The notes below the pieces were generated by a model. It was not told the DNA's origin, ran no database searches, and worked only from the letters and a program-made list of their open reading frames with translations. The translations under genes and the position numbers were made by a program. From contig JAIWNE010000049.1 of the NCBI GenBank assembly GCA_025331445.1, positions 163,084-227,083 of the forward strand: a stretch of 64,000 bases of DNA. Direction: 5' to 3'. This document shows positions 37,834 through 50,703 of this stretch, in pieces; positions within the stretch are counted from its first letter, which is position 1; each line of letters opens with the position of its first letter. This DNA comes from Blakeslea trispora (taxonomy: Eukaryota; Mucoromycota; Mucoromycetes; Mucorales; Choanephoraceae).

Positions 37834-38703
37834 ATAAAAGAACAGATGCCTAAAGCTTTTTAATTTATCATCTATCTGTGTTGCGACTTTTGCTTTTCTT
37901 CTTTGGCCTCTCGGTTAGTGCCGCAAGTGGTTTACAAAGGACAGATTTTGATGCGAATCTTTTTCCATTTGACTTTAGCTGATCGATTCATGTTAATTTA
38001 GCAAAGCTCTTTTTCTTCTTCTTCAATTGCATTTCTCTCTCTCTAAAAGAGATATAAAATTTGTTTGTAAGGAAAACTATCTAAATCATATGTATTCCCG
38101 AGTGGACCTGTACGAGGACTAACATACGCAACAAAGCTTACGTGGAAAAAAGTCAGATTAGTCACACAATTTTACCATTTGCTTGTCACTCAAAGGGTTT
38201 AAAAGGTTACAACAGGGCCACAATAAACTGAACATGGCAATCGAGATCTTGCTTATCAATCATTTGCTTTTATTACAAATAAGAAGCACTTGCATAACAA
38301 ATCAAGATTACAAAAGATGTTCTAGAAGCAAGTATGAATTCCAGAAAATTCGCAGGTTTTGACAAAAAAATCTACCAAAGATGATCAAGACGTACATTAA
38401 AGACAACCTAGAATCTGCTAGTTGAATAGAAAAGAAAAGAAACTGGTAACAAATCGATCTAATGCATCGCTTTCGCCACATAAGGGCTGTGTTTGTATCC
38501 CAAGGACAACGTCCAAATTCAGGATGACATACGCTGAGTTTAGTTTTTAAGCAAGAGACTACAAATTTCTGAAGCCAGGTTTGATTTTTTAGTAAAGTAA
38601 AAAGACAACAGGCTTATGTTATAGAGGTATCCAAACTCATTGTAAGAAGAGGCTACTGAAGCAAAAGATATATATACATCTTGGTTTTCGTGTTGATAGA
38701 GAT

Positions 38704-38835
38704 ATGAAACAGTATGCTATCTCGAATATCAGTATGCCTTGGGATCACTCAAAATCCACGGCAAGGTCAGCAAAACGAATGGAGCAACGTAACACTGCTG
38801 CTGTTCCAAGACATCTCAAAAAATTCACAAACTAA
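38704..38835 (+). pseudogene. Short coding-like remnant, 43 codons
   Basis: An ATG-to-TAA frame with unusually protein-like content for this desert: SMPWDHSKSTARSAKRMEQR followed by NTAAVPRHLKKFTN. It is basic and has no obvious flanking exons. It may be the remnant of a mobile-element protein or a decayed gene. I cannot name a family. Confidence 0.3.
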
Positions 38836-40389
38836 TCGCTTAAACTTTTAAAGCGTGTCCAACATATCAAGTACTGTTGTACGAGAAATGATACTTTTCT
38901 GGTCCCTCTCAAACAAAATTCTGACTAGATTTAGAGTAAATTTATTTACCGACAAGCCCAACCTAATTAGGAATAAATAAGATCACTTCATCTGAGAAAA
39001 TGGACCAAATAGGACGTAACAGGTACATTGAATCTAACAGAACACGCATTTGTAAAAGCAAACAAGAATTTCAGAACATTCGGCTGTCTAATTCGTAGCA
39101 AGATCAATACAGTGCAATATCTACTATTGTTTTCATAACAGTAACAATTTGCGAGAGCCTGCAATTGTACGTGCTCAAAGCTAGTCATTGAGAACTTTCT
39201 GTCCTTTATGTGAGACAAATTGAAAAGACTGATGTACAGCAAAGCTAAATGAAGGATTGATATTTGACGAATCTTAGCGTGTGTTCAAGATTTGATAGAT
39301 CTTTTCACGAAGTTTTCGTTCTGACCTTCTCTTGAGAGTGATTGGCATTGCTTTTCTAAAGAATATAGAACTTTTTCGTAAACAATTCACCATGGCTTTT
39401 TAAGAAGGAAGCTTGAAGTTTAATGTGACATATCTGGCTTATGTATGATATTCCCAGAAGAAATCATGCCCGGAAGTTTTCAGCTGTATAGCAGAAATAC
39501 AAGAAGAATAACAAGTACCTTCAAAACTTGTCTCCAAAATCGAGTTTTTGGCAAGAGATCATATTGGTTTACAAGCAATTATGTCCAAGTGTTACCTTCA
39601 GCTTTTATGACGTATCAGAAGTATTCGCTCTGTACTGTAACTTGCGTAAATATCCTACTACTTGAAAAGCAGAATTTACAACTTTCTATGAGAAGGGTCA
39701 TGATCGTTGATAATATATCTTTGTACTAACATTGTTTGATTCATCAAAAAATCTACCAGCCTCTCCCAGATTTGATGATTCGGGTTTAGGAAATACATGT
39801 GCATACTGTTGATTTGTTTGAAATGTTTATAATAGGAATCAATGTTTCTCAAAATGAGCTCTCTCTTTCTCCTTTCTTTTTCTTGTTTAAAATCTCCTGG
39901 TAATATACATGAATGAACAAAAAGGTGGAAAGTCCAAACATATTTCTGAAAATGGCGCATTTTCTTTTAGGCGAGCACCGTAAGGAACTTACCTTATTAA
40001 GAGCCACCGATAGAAGCCTACTTAAAAGAGTAAAATCAACCGCTTACCGAATATGTTGGTCGAACTTTCAAACCCAACTTATCAAGTTTTTTTGGACCTC
40101 AATTAAGAAAAGTTCACGAAAAGCGCATTTAGTCAAATTTCTGAAAACCATTTGGCTACTTTTTTAAAGTATGGTATTCTCACGATGAGTTTGTTTGCAA
40201 TAGATCTTGAGATGTCGCTTTGCCACAAAGATAAGAAAGAGAAGAGTTCTCGACAATACAAGAAATGAGGCGAATTTGTGTAGTGAAGGATTTTTCTTTA
40301 TGCTCAAAGCCAATCCCGGTGATTTTGATTTTGATTTGGCTTTGGATAAAGAGCCTGGTGTAGGCATGGCTAAAATCTGATTCGCAAAG

Positions 40390-40680
40390 GAAAGAGGTCT
40401 TAAATACAACAAACACTAAGCCAGAGACTGAGAAACGAATTTCTATGATTAAAAGATAAAGTTGATGAAGTCCTAAAGAAGCTGCTGCTATTAGCCTAAA
40501 ATACCATACTGTATGATCGAGATTTGATCTGATTGCTATTGGCAACAAATTCAACACTAGAGCTTTGATGGAAATCAATGCAGTCAAGAGGATCCTGCAT
40601 CTTATGACCAATGACATGTATATCATCCTTGTTGAATCGTTGTCAAGGTAAAAGCTATTCAAAGTGCTCTCAATCACTGA
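40390..40680 (+). pseudogene. Degenerate coding sequence, broken by stops and frameshifts
   Basis: Read on the plus strand and moving between frames, the stretch gives protein-like pieces: PETEKRISMIKR, KEAAAISLKYHTV, RFDLIAIGNKFNTRALMEIN, then AVKRILHLMTNDMYIILVES. A 165-codon open frame also exists on the minus strand (40180-40677), but its hydrophobic composition fits an antisense shadow. The plus-strand pieces look like an old gene or element ORF; the family is not recognised. Confidence 0.35.
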
Positions 40681-41178
40681 GAGATAATTGCTGACTTAAA
40701 TTGTTTGAGAGACTTTGACAAAATACCCTTTTGCGATATGTGTTAGAAAAAATCTTTAAAACAATGACCATTGTCAAGAGTTACATAGTAGATTGATACA
40801 CGTTTTTGTTTGGTGATCAGATACTAACAATGCAAACTTTGGGTATAAGTGTAAACTTTTATATTTGTCAAAATGTCAATGGTGTTTGTGTTATGACAGA
40901 ATTGAATAACTCAAGAATCCCAACGCTGCCTTAGCTGATTCCTTACATTGACCATGAGATTATTTGATGATATAATAGCTAATGTATGAACAAATATATA
41001 TTTTTGCTAAGATCATTTAACATGGTTTTTCTGATTCTCTTTAATATATGGGTTTTACAGAGAGAAGAAGAGTTGGTAAAGCTGGGAGAAAAAAGCAACA
41101 CCATTCAGAGACAAGGGCATGATGAAGATGTTGAGTATCATTAAATATAGTTGATGTCCTCTAGTATCGCTAAGCGTT

Positions 41179-41937
41179 TTAGACAACAGAAAGGAGCTTA
41201 TCTCCTGGGTATTCTTGGCGGTGTGAAATATAATATCGCTGAGCAGCTATGTAAGCCCCTAGAGTCAGATTAGCCCATTTCACAGCATTTTGATGGTTGT
41301 TGACTGGTGGTCTTGTCACCCACTCGCACATCATCCGCCACGTGTGTACCAGACTTTCAGTCATCTGTATCTTTCCAAACAGAATATCACAAAGTCTTTG
41401 TCTAAACTTGTTAATATCAATGGAGTTTCCCAACTTGACTATCAGACGTAGCTCCTCAAACTCTCTCAAAAGCAATTCAGGCTGATTGGAGTAGGTGACA
41501 TAATTAGTTTTGTCACAGTATTCCATAAGGTTAATAAAAGTTTTGCATAGCCAGACTGGAGGTTGGAGTGTTGGTTTTGTATGTTGGATGGGGTATTCTG
41601 TTGTCAGGGGTATATTTGTAAAATTCATGCAACTATCTATCGTATCGTCGTCAACTAGCTCTTCGTATCTGCTTTGGTCTTTCTCTGTATTTAATGGTTC
41701 TGCAGAAATGTCTACTGTGATGTTTGGGTTGACTGTTAATGTATTGATTGTGGATGGTGGCAGCGAGGCATTACCGACTTGAAATCTGCCCGGATCTTCT
41801 TGAATCATTTCAACTAGCTCTCCATAACTTTCGAAATGCCTTGGCCTTAGGTTGTTTTTGAGCCTATAGATTTCGTTGCATAGCCATTCATTCATAGTAA
41901 CCACCTTCCCTGAAACAAGATCGTTTAGCTTCATCAT
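41179..41937 (-). CDS. Orphan protein of 252 aa, function unknown
   Basis: Single open frame with ATG at 41937 and stop at 41179. It follows a good TATA box at proper distance. The protein has no signal peptide or membrane segment and normal amino acid composition. A proline/threonine-rich middle (residues about 80-140) links a charged N-terminal part (NEWLCNEIYRLKNNLRPRHF) and a helical C-terminal part (RMMCEWVTRPPVNNHQNAVK, LGAYIAAQRYYISHRQEYPG). I recognise no domain. It stands alone between two gene-poor regions that hold transposon remnants, so it could be a lineage-specific gene, a domesticated element ORF or a recent gene. An intact 253-codon frame in such A/T-rich DNA is unlikely by chance. 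Confidence 0.65.
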   Translation of the reverse strand: MMKLNDLVSGKVVTMNEWLCNEIYRLKNNLRPRHFESYGELVEMIQEDPGRFQVGNASLPPSTINTLTVNPNITVDISAEPLNTEKDQSRYEELVDDDTIDSCMNFTNIPLTTEYPIQHTKPTLQPPVWLCKTFINLMEYCDKTNYVTYSNQPELLLREFEELRLIVKLGNSIDINKFRQRLCDILFGKIQMTESLVHTWRMMCEWVTRPPVNNHQNAVKWANLTLGAYIAAQRYYISHRQEYPGDKLLSVV

Positions 41938-41977
41938 GAATGAGCAATAACAACAACAAAAAAGAAATTAAATTGTG

Positions 41978-41985
41978 TATTTATA
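41978..41985 (-). promoter_or_regulatory. TATA box of the orphan gene
   Basis: TATAAATA on the minus strand, 41 nt upstream of the ATG at 41937. Confidence 0.5.
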
Positions 41986-42766
41986 AACTTTTCTTATTGT
42001 GTAATGACTTCGCCTCCTTTTATACGAAAAAAAAAGGTATTACAACAATTATCCGCAACTTGTCAGCTGTAGTTCCCATTTTGGATCTTCTGTCCTTGCT
42101 ACACGCGTCTTGATATTGCACATTATTCGGAGATGGGATCTTGATTGGTTTATGCTTACTAAATGGATAAAATCGTTTACAACAGAAAAAAGGGAATTAA
42201 GCAGTGAGAGAAAAGACAAAGGACAACGCATCATAACATTGTTTCGAACACATACTCTTTTCTAAAAAAATTTTTGTACATGTCTGACTTGATAAAAACA
42301 AAAAAACAAAAAGTATTCCAAGAGACAATGATAATCTTGTAAGTTTATTGATGCAGCTGTTCTGTGTGACTATAGGCGTAGATCGAGCTGGTTTTTTTTT
42401 TATTTTTGAAAAAGTTATGAAGCGCATATAAGCGAAAGTAAATTATATCATTTCTGCTCGGAAATCACCAAAGCAAACAAGTTCTTCTTTTCATTTTTTA
42501 CTTATAGAATCAATTTTTACTGTAAGCTTTCGGTAGTTTGTAAAGAAGAAGAAAAATAGGAATTTACCAAAATTGTTCCTTTGTACCGTTACCATCTAAA
42601 TTTTTAAAAACAGTTAGAGGCTGATCGGTATTCTGACTCAACATGGCCTGTACTACAGAGAGAAAATAAAGCGAACACAAAGGCCTTGCTATGATTGTAT
42701 TTGAGGGCGAATTCGGCGAATTGACATCAACCATTTTCCAGGTAAGGATAATAAACAGAAATGAGC

Positions 42767-42790
42767 AAAAAAAAAAAAACCCCCCCCCCC
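42767..42790. repeat. A13 followed directly by C11
   Basis: Thirteen A and then eleven C form an abrupt double homopolymer. Such junctions are slippage-prone and may also be a sequencing weak spot. Confidence 0.9.
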
Positions 42791-44507
42791 GTGAAACCTT
42801 GTTTTTAGTGAATTTCTTTGATTATAGCTGATAGAAAAGAGAAAGTTACTTTTTTGCTCAACAGATACAATCTTTGCTAACCATGCCTTGCCAAGAAGGT
42901 GCATGTTGTAGCCGCATTGAGCGCTTTTGTTTGTCTTTTTCTATCTTTATATAATTTCTGATAGCAACACTATTACTATTGACATCAATAAATCGTTTTT
43001 TAAACATATTGATTTCTCTTGTTGAGCAAATGCGCTATAGACAGTTGATTTAAATACACTTTTACTAGAGCCAAAAAGAAGAATCAATATGTAGAGTTGC
43101 GCGTTTGATTTCTGAACTTCTCTTGACAAAAACATTATCAAGTTCATTCCTACAACATCGTATGCTCAAACTCTCTCTCTACTTTTTTTTTCTTGTTTCG
43201 CACACGTTATGTAAATCCAATTCGTTCAAGCAAAAAGTCGAATTTGTTTACCGGCCCAAGCGATTGCTTCTGCTCAAAATACACTGCTTCTTGGTGTTGA
43301 TTTATTGTCCAAGAAGAACAGCTGTTTTCTCTGCGGTGTGTCTTCTCGCTCGAATCAGCTTCTTTTTTTTTTGTCAGCTGGAAGCAATGAACGAAACGAT
43401 CTAGAAAGTACAGTTGTAGACTAGCATGACATTATTACCGCTTGAAATTGCCCAACAAAGTTTACCAATTGCTTATTGAGCAATACAATGTTCTGAAAAG
43501 TTCCATCAATACGACTCTCTGTCATTAGTTGGATTTTTTGTTTGTTTTCCGAATGCGATCAGGTCATCAATTGATGAGCAGAAAGAAACAGAATACAATT
43601 TCTTTCTTGGTTGATTACCATAAAGCCTATCTTGCATAGTACTCTTATTGGGTGAGTGTCAATTACTTGAAGTAAAAGAGATTGGGGAAAAACGCTGGTA
43701 GAATAGTTTCATACAACATCCAATACGACAGGGAATCAATATATTACATATAAAAGCTTTTGATCCAGCAACATGGGAAAAGACAAAATTTTATGAGTTG
43801 AAAACATATATACCAATTTTCAATTATTTGACAAGACAACCTCAAATAGCTCACACATATTACCTTGAAAGCTACATATTAGTTTCCAAACACAGTGCCA
43901 TGGTTATATGTAAATTTGTATCAAGTTTCTAAATCATCCGTATCGTTTCCAAGCATCGGTTCTCTGGAAAAATTGATCAAGATTAGTAATTGTCTCATGG
44001 ATATATGTTTTTGATTTGGTGAACAAGCAGTTGCGCTCTTAGATCACTTGTTTCACTAAACCTGGATAAAATGGTTCGGTTTTTTCGTTAGTATGTATGA
44101 TTGAATCACATTTTATCTGCATTGACAAATGAATTATAAAGCGTCTATGACTTGACATCACAGAATCTTATTTCATGCTCAAGATGGCTCAGAATAGTTG
44201 AATATTTGGGCATATATGAACAGGCTAGACTATGAAGTACAGCGTAGCTTACAAAGAAAAACATCGCGATACAAATGTGCACTTTATAGTACCTTAATAA
44301 ATGAATGTTTCGAAAAAAAAGGGAGGGAGACCCTCTTTACAAGCAAATCCGAAAAACAAGTTTGTCATTGCTGACAGATCAGACAGAAACCTTTTTTTAG
44401 AGAACGTTATTTTGTATTCTATGGTAGCATTTTTATCCATTTCTTTCTCTTGTTTTGTATGGACAGATCATGCTCATTATCTGTATCCTGTTGCACAATA
44501 TATGAGC

Positions 44508-44609
44508 TACAGTAGTCGCTCTATTTAAGGGTATAAAAAGATTACCAAAATCACACCCTTAAATAGAACACCCTTAAAAAGGACACCCTTAAATAGAGTA
44601 ACCACTGTA
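44508..44609. mobile_element. Compact Tc1/mariner-type MITE (98 bp) with TA target duplication
   Basis: The element runs from 44510 to 44607 and is flanked by TA on both sides. The ends are inverted repeats of 23 nt matching at 20 positions. The left end starts CAGTAGTCGCTCTATTTAAG; the right end, read inward on the other strand, starts CAGTGGTTACTCTATTTAAG; both then end in GGT. CAGTGG-type ends and a TA duplication are typical of Tc1/mariner elements. The right half carries three tandem copies of a CACCCTTAAA unit, so the interior is little more than terminal-repeat sequence. It has no coding capacity and would need a transposase in trans. Confidence 0.7.
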
Positions 44610-46812
44610 TCATCATAAATGAAACGCACAGGTTTGACACTATTCTTGAATGAAAGCTGCAAGTTTTTCTTTTTTTTTTACATTCGCTAGTATCTCTATG
44701 TATGTGTGTATCTATATTATATACTCTATATGGATGTTTTCTTTATGCTGATGTGTAAAACTGAACAAATCTAGAATTAAGCTATTGCACAATTAGCTTG
44801 TCATTTCAAAGTGGAACATCTGTTTGAAATATCTTGACTCTTTCTATTAACATCCATGAATGTGTCAAGCAAAAAACATCACATAGTGTGAAAGTTGGAA
44901 TTGTAGATATCACTTCTAAAGCTTCTCGTAGGGTAGTACAAAAGAACATGAATACCACTTATATGCGTCTCAAACTAAACAATATGGACATGTATGTAAG
45001 TGCTTAAACATTTTAAAGTGCATTGCTAATGACTTTGCGGTTGTCGTGAAAAGAAAAAAAAGACGCAAAGGAACTATCTCCAAAAGTCTTCATGTTGGTT
45101 GATGTGTGCAAAGCGCAGAGTCTCTGTGTATCGTTTTATCGTATGTTTGTTACTTGGATTTGTTATCAAGAAGAAAAACCGAAATTCAGTTTGAGCTGTC
45201 TAAAGTGCTTCACAAAAAAAAAGGGGTAAAGCTTTTTGAGGATAGGCTTAAGGTTTTTACTGAAAGCTTAACTGATGATGTTTTACGAGTACCGTTTGCT
45301 ATATCTACTACAGACTTATTTATGATTCAAGAAAGAAAAAAGTAGGACTCTGAGAAGAGAGAAACAAACAGATAACACTTTAAACCGACTCTTTATATTT
45401 CGAAAGATGTTATCAATAACAGCACAACTATGTGAGTTGTTACTTCCAGACTCTCTGATGAGCTCACTGCTTTTGATTTCTTTTTACCGATGCATTCAGT
45501 CATATCCAAAGACTACGAGGATCATTGTCAAATAGATACTGCAATTCATACCGTTATTCTAATGCTTCAAAAGAAAAATTCTTGCATCAAAAATACCTCC
45601 AAAATGGTTCATAGGAAATCAGTTGATTCTTGACATTGAATATAAACTTTTGGAAAAAGTTCTCAAAACATGACTTTAAACACACAAGTGAGCTCTTGAC
45701 TATAACTCCAAGTACATTTGGCTTACCGAACACAAGCTAAAGATTTATATCAGGAAATAAAACGATATTCATCAAATTGAAATGAGGTTAGTACGCGTGG
45801 GCAAGGAATGAAGCAAAGACAGTACTGGTAACTTTGAGCACGTAGTCAAGTCCGTATAGACGCCATTTTCTCATATGCATTGCGAGATAAGACCTCACAA
45901 AACTATCATTGCTAGTAGAAGTATAGCATCTGATTTTTCTATCAAAGGCAGGAGTAGACTTCAAGCAAAATATATAGCACTATAAGCCAAAAGTGTCAGG
46001 TAATATCGTTAACAAAAAAATATTATAATAGAGTACATGCGGTACTGTATGAAACTACAATGCAAATTCTGTCAAGAGCATTTGATATGCACTCATATAA
46101 AGTACAGTGCAACAACAAAGTACTATCCATTTTCCAAACAGCTTTTGGTATAGCAAACAAAACATCATTGTGCTCCTTGTAGTTGTAGCTTACAAGATAT
46201 AGCGAAATTGAAACAAGCTAACATTCTTATTTTATAAGCTCCGAAAGTACTGCTTATTCAGTGAAATTGAAACTTCAAAGTATGAGCAGACATCAGAAAG
46301 ATTAGTTTACATTTTGCCAAAGAAGAAGTGCTGCTCATATTACAGTCAACAAAATCGTAAATGTGTTACCAAAAATGGAATGACAAGTTAGTCAGGTGTC
46401 ACCAGAAAGTTGAGTTACTAGTTGAACCAGGATTTACAAAGACATCTTTAATACTCCACATTTGAGCAATAAGCATCATCCTGTCCATTTTGGCAAATGT
46501 CAATTCTAAACAATTCTGACTCAAATCGGTTTTGCAGAGCGCTATTGTCTTTTTTTAAAAAAAAATACACCTAGGTCTACACTTAATAGATTTGACTTGT
46601 GTGTGTGTTTTTAACGAATTACATAATATGAGACAGTTTGGATTTGTCTTTTGGTGCATTTGAATTTATTTTAGTTTACATTTGATCTATTCTTCTAGCA
46701 CGTCATTGTTGTAACTAACATTTAGCTGAGAAGAATTACACGACCAACTCTATACTAAGCATTCACCTTTTCACTAAGAAAATTCAAAAATTTTATCATG
46801 ATTGTGTTAACT

Positions 46813-46820
46813 TGACGTCA
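46813..46820. promoter_or_regulatory. Consensus CRE/ATF site (TGACGTCA)
   Basis: Perfect palindrome TGACGTCA, 86 nt upstream of the TATA box of the SMP-like gene. This is the binding site of Atf1/CREB-type bZIP factors, which in fungi act downstream of the stress MAP kinase. Binding here is inferred. Confidence 0.55.
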
Positions 46821-46873
46821 TTTCTCAACTTACTGAATTGCATTCTCTTCCATTAGACTGACTAAAATCATAC

Positions 46874-46881
46874 TTACGTCA
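46874..46881. promoter_or_regulatory. Second CRE-like site (TTACGTCA)
   Basis: TTACGTCA, a one-mismatch CRE, 25 nt upstream of the TATA box. Two such sites in a short promoter strengthen the stress-gene reading. Confidence 0.45.
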
Positions 46882-46905
46882 AGCGCTATGTTCCAGAATA
46901 GCAAG

Positions 46906-46913
46906 TATAAAAG
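46906..46913 (+). promoter_or_regulatory. TATA box of the SMP-like gene
   Basis: TATAAAAG, 60 nt upstream of the ATG at 46966. The leader ends CTATTTAGCAAAC, which could also contain an intron acceptor. Confidence 0.6.
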
Positions 46914-46965
46914 CGAGAATTGATTTGAATCAAAACAATCTTTATATCTTATCTATTTAGCAAAC

Positions 46966-47199
46966 ATGTCCAACACACCTATTACCAAGAAAGACGCTTC
47001 CAACATCCAATCCATGGCCAGCCAAGAAGGTTATGACACTGGCAAGGGATCTACTGCTGCTGCTGCCCAAAGCTTTGGTGACAAGAACTACAATGCTGCC
47101 AAGGAAGCTACCAGCAAGGGATTCAGCACCACCTCCAACTATGATGAAGACACAACCAAGCCTGACACTCCTATGAAGAAGGATGACAGACATTTGTAA
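46966..47199 (+). CDS. Small SMP/LEA-like hydrophilic stress protein
   Basis: Single exon, 77 aa, very hydrophilic and rich in Ala, Ser, Thr, Lys, Asp and Gly. The stretch ITKKDASNIQSMASQEGYDT, GKGSTAAAAQSFGDKN matches the pattern of seed maturation protein (SMP) domains, where a DAxxIQS block is followed by a KGSxAAxAQS block. The remainder is disordered. SMP and LEA-type proteins protect cells and spores during desiccation or heat; a role in sporangiospores or stress is inferred. Codon choice is notably more C-rich (GCC, ACC, AAG) than in neighbouring genes, a usual sign of high expression. Two CRE sites and a strong TATA box lie upstream. Confidence 0.8.
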   Translation: MSNTPITKKDASNIQSMASQEGYDTGKGSTAAAAQSFGDKNYNAAKEATSKGFSTTSNYDEDTTKPDTPMKKDDRHL

Positions 47200-48814
47200 A
47201 TTGCCTTTTTATATAAATTACAAAAACAAATCTTGTAAATAAAACTATTCTCTCTCGCTTTTTCTCTTTACATCACAAAAAGCCTTTTGTGTTTCAATTT
47301 TTGCTAACAAATCAAGAACTGTTAAGCAGAATGCATACATATGCTTCTTCAAGTTTCTTCACCTTAACGCTGAGTAATGGCTGCTAACATCAATGTTAGC
47401 AGAAGCATCATATCACAGAGTGTTCTTTTGTTCCGTTCTGCACATAAAGATGTACAATAATAAAAAATTTTGTATAACATGGATCCAACTATTTCACGAC
47501 GTGCAAGCAGTACAACAGTTTACATCATACAAGGCAATTTCCAACTATGCAAGGTAAAGCGTATGAGTCTAATTGAATAAATCTTTCCTCGTGATATAAG
47601 CCAGTTTGTGTTGATTCTCTGTCAGTGCGCAAAAGATCGAATATATTATTGACGTTTGCCACAACATGTATCATTATACTATTTATGAACCACGTGAGCA
47701 AAACAATCAATGGGTCTGAGGATAAAATTTCCAAGTACGTTAGAAACTCAAAGCCTTCAAGCCACAATATCTTGTAGCCATCAATCAAACCACTTTCTAT
47801 TATCAAGCTCCACTCTAGTGCTATAACAGCAAACAATACACGTACTAAGCATCAACACTTTTTTCAATTACCTAATTCACTTGGAGCACACACAAAAATA
47901 AGATTTTAAAAAGAAAAAATAAATAAATAAAAAAGATGTCATAAATGATCTTTGATAGAAGGCATTTTTGACAGGCTACTTGTAGTGGTGAACAAAATGG
48001 TGCGCCTGTTAATGGTTGTTCTTGTTTTCTCCCTGGTGCAACCGGCTTTGTATAACTTTTCGATTTCTATAAAACATTGGGCTACAGGTATAGAGATTAG
48101 TAATTAGGTTGCTGAAGCACAGATGAAAGATGGGGTATGGTGGCACTTTTGAATAAAATGTTTTAGAAAATTTGGAAATTGATACATCCAGAGCAATTCA
48201 TTACTTTGCTTAGCATAGAGAGTCATAAAGAGAAATCATGAGATTACTGAAAATAAAAGCATGGCTCGGAGAGCTAATACCACATCTTTCGTCTTTGCTT
48301 CGGCAACCCGGTTGTCTAAAAAATGTGGTGTTCTTTTAGACTTGATTATCAGCAAATGTTTTTTTGTTGCACTTTTGAGTCACTTCTAAATAACAACAAG
48401 CTCTCCTCAATATATATATATATATATATAGTATGATACAAGACAAAGTCAAAATAGCTTTGTATGATCCAGTCAGCTCAAAGTGATATAATCATAGGTA
48501 TCAAATACAGATAATCAAATTACAGCACATATAATCAATATAGATTTATTAACAATAAATGGGTCCAAGAAATTTTCATTGGCCAGACCATATACGGATT
48601 TTATCGATTGTGCCGCTACATTTATTTCCATTAATTTATTGTTGGCAAGTAGTACAAGAGATTATAATGTAAGTCACTATTTTTTATTTTATTTTTCTTA
48701 ATAGTCTGATGCAGATTCTCGCCCTTTCTCTTTCTTTATATATACTCAATTTTCCTACTATTTATTCTTTTTTTTTTCTGCACTTTCTTTTGTATTCATT
48801 ATATCCAAAAAAAA
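47200..48814. other. Intergenic region, 1.6 kb
   Basis: No gene is supported; the frame at 47525-47836 (minus) has no motif. A (TA)10 microsatellite and a TATATATA at 48737-48744, about 75 nt before the kinase start, are the only notable elements. Confidence 0.5.
48411..48430. repeat. (TA)10 microsatellite
   Basis: Ten perfect TA units in intergenic sequence. Confidence 0.9.

Positions 48815-50703
<1,889 letters not shown>

Larger units (their letters stand above)
37834..41178. other. Gene-poor region, 3.3 kb, with relic coding sequence
   Basis: No intact gene was found. Two short stretches with coding-like composition are listed separately (38704-38835 and 40390-40680). The rest is A/T-rich and full of stops in all frames. 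Confidence 0.5.
41938..46965. other. Gene-poor region, 5.0 kb
   Basis: No intact gene is supported. Short frames at 42689-42904, 43105-43404, 44301-44528 and 45106-45345 lack motifs and splice partners. The region holds a MITE (44508-44609), an A13/C11 homopolymer block (42767-42790) and, at its right end, the promoter of the SMP-like gene. Confidence 0.5.

Noticed and set aside
40180..40677. 165-codon minus-strand open frame as a membrane protein gene
   Set aside because: Its hydrophobic bias looks like the complement of degraded plus-strand coding sequence, and it has no promoter or family match that I recognise.
34966..41937. RIP-like mutation of relic sequences (G-to-A or C-to-T bias)
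   Set aside because: Two stops fit TGG to TAG, but the FAB1 fragment shows changes in both directions against its source, so a directional mutation process is not supported.
42600..42900. Two candidate small genes on opposite strands around 42.7 kb
   Set aside because: A plus-strand MIVFEGEFGELTSTIFQ followed by a CAG|GTAAGG donor and a 56-codon minus-strand frame overlap each other. Neither has further exons or a recognised motif.
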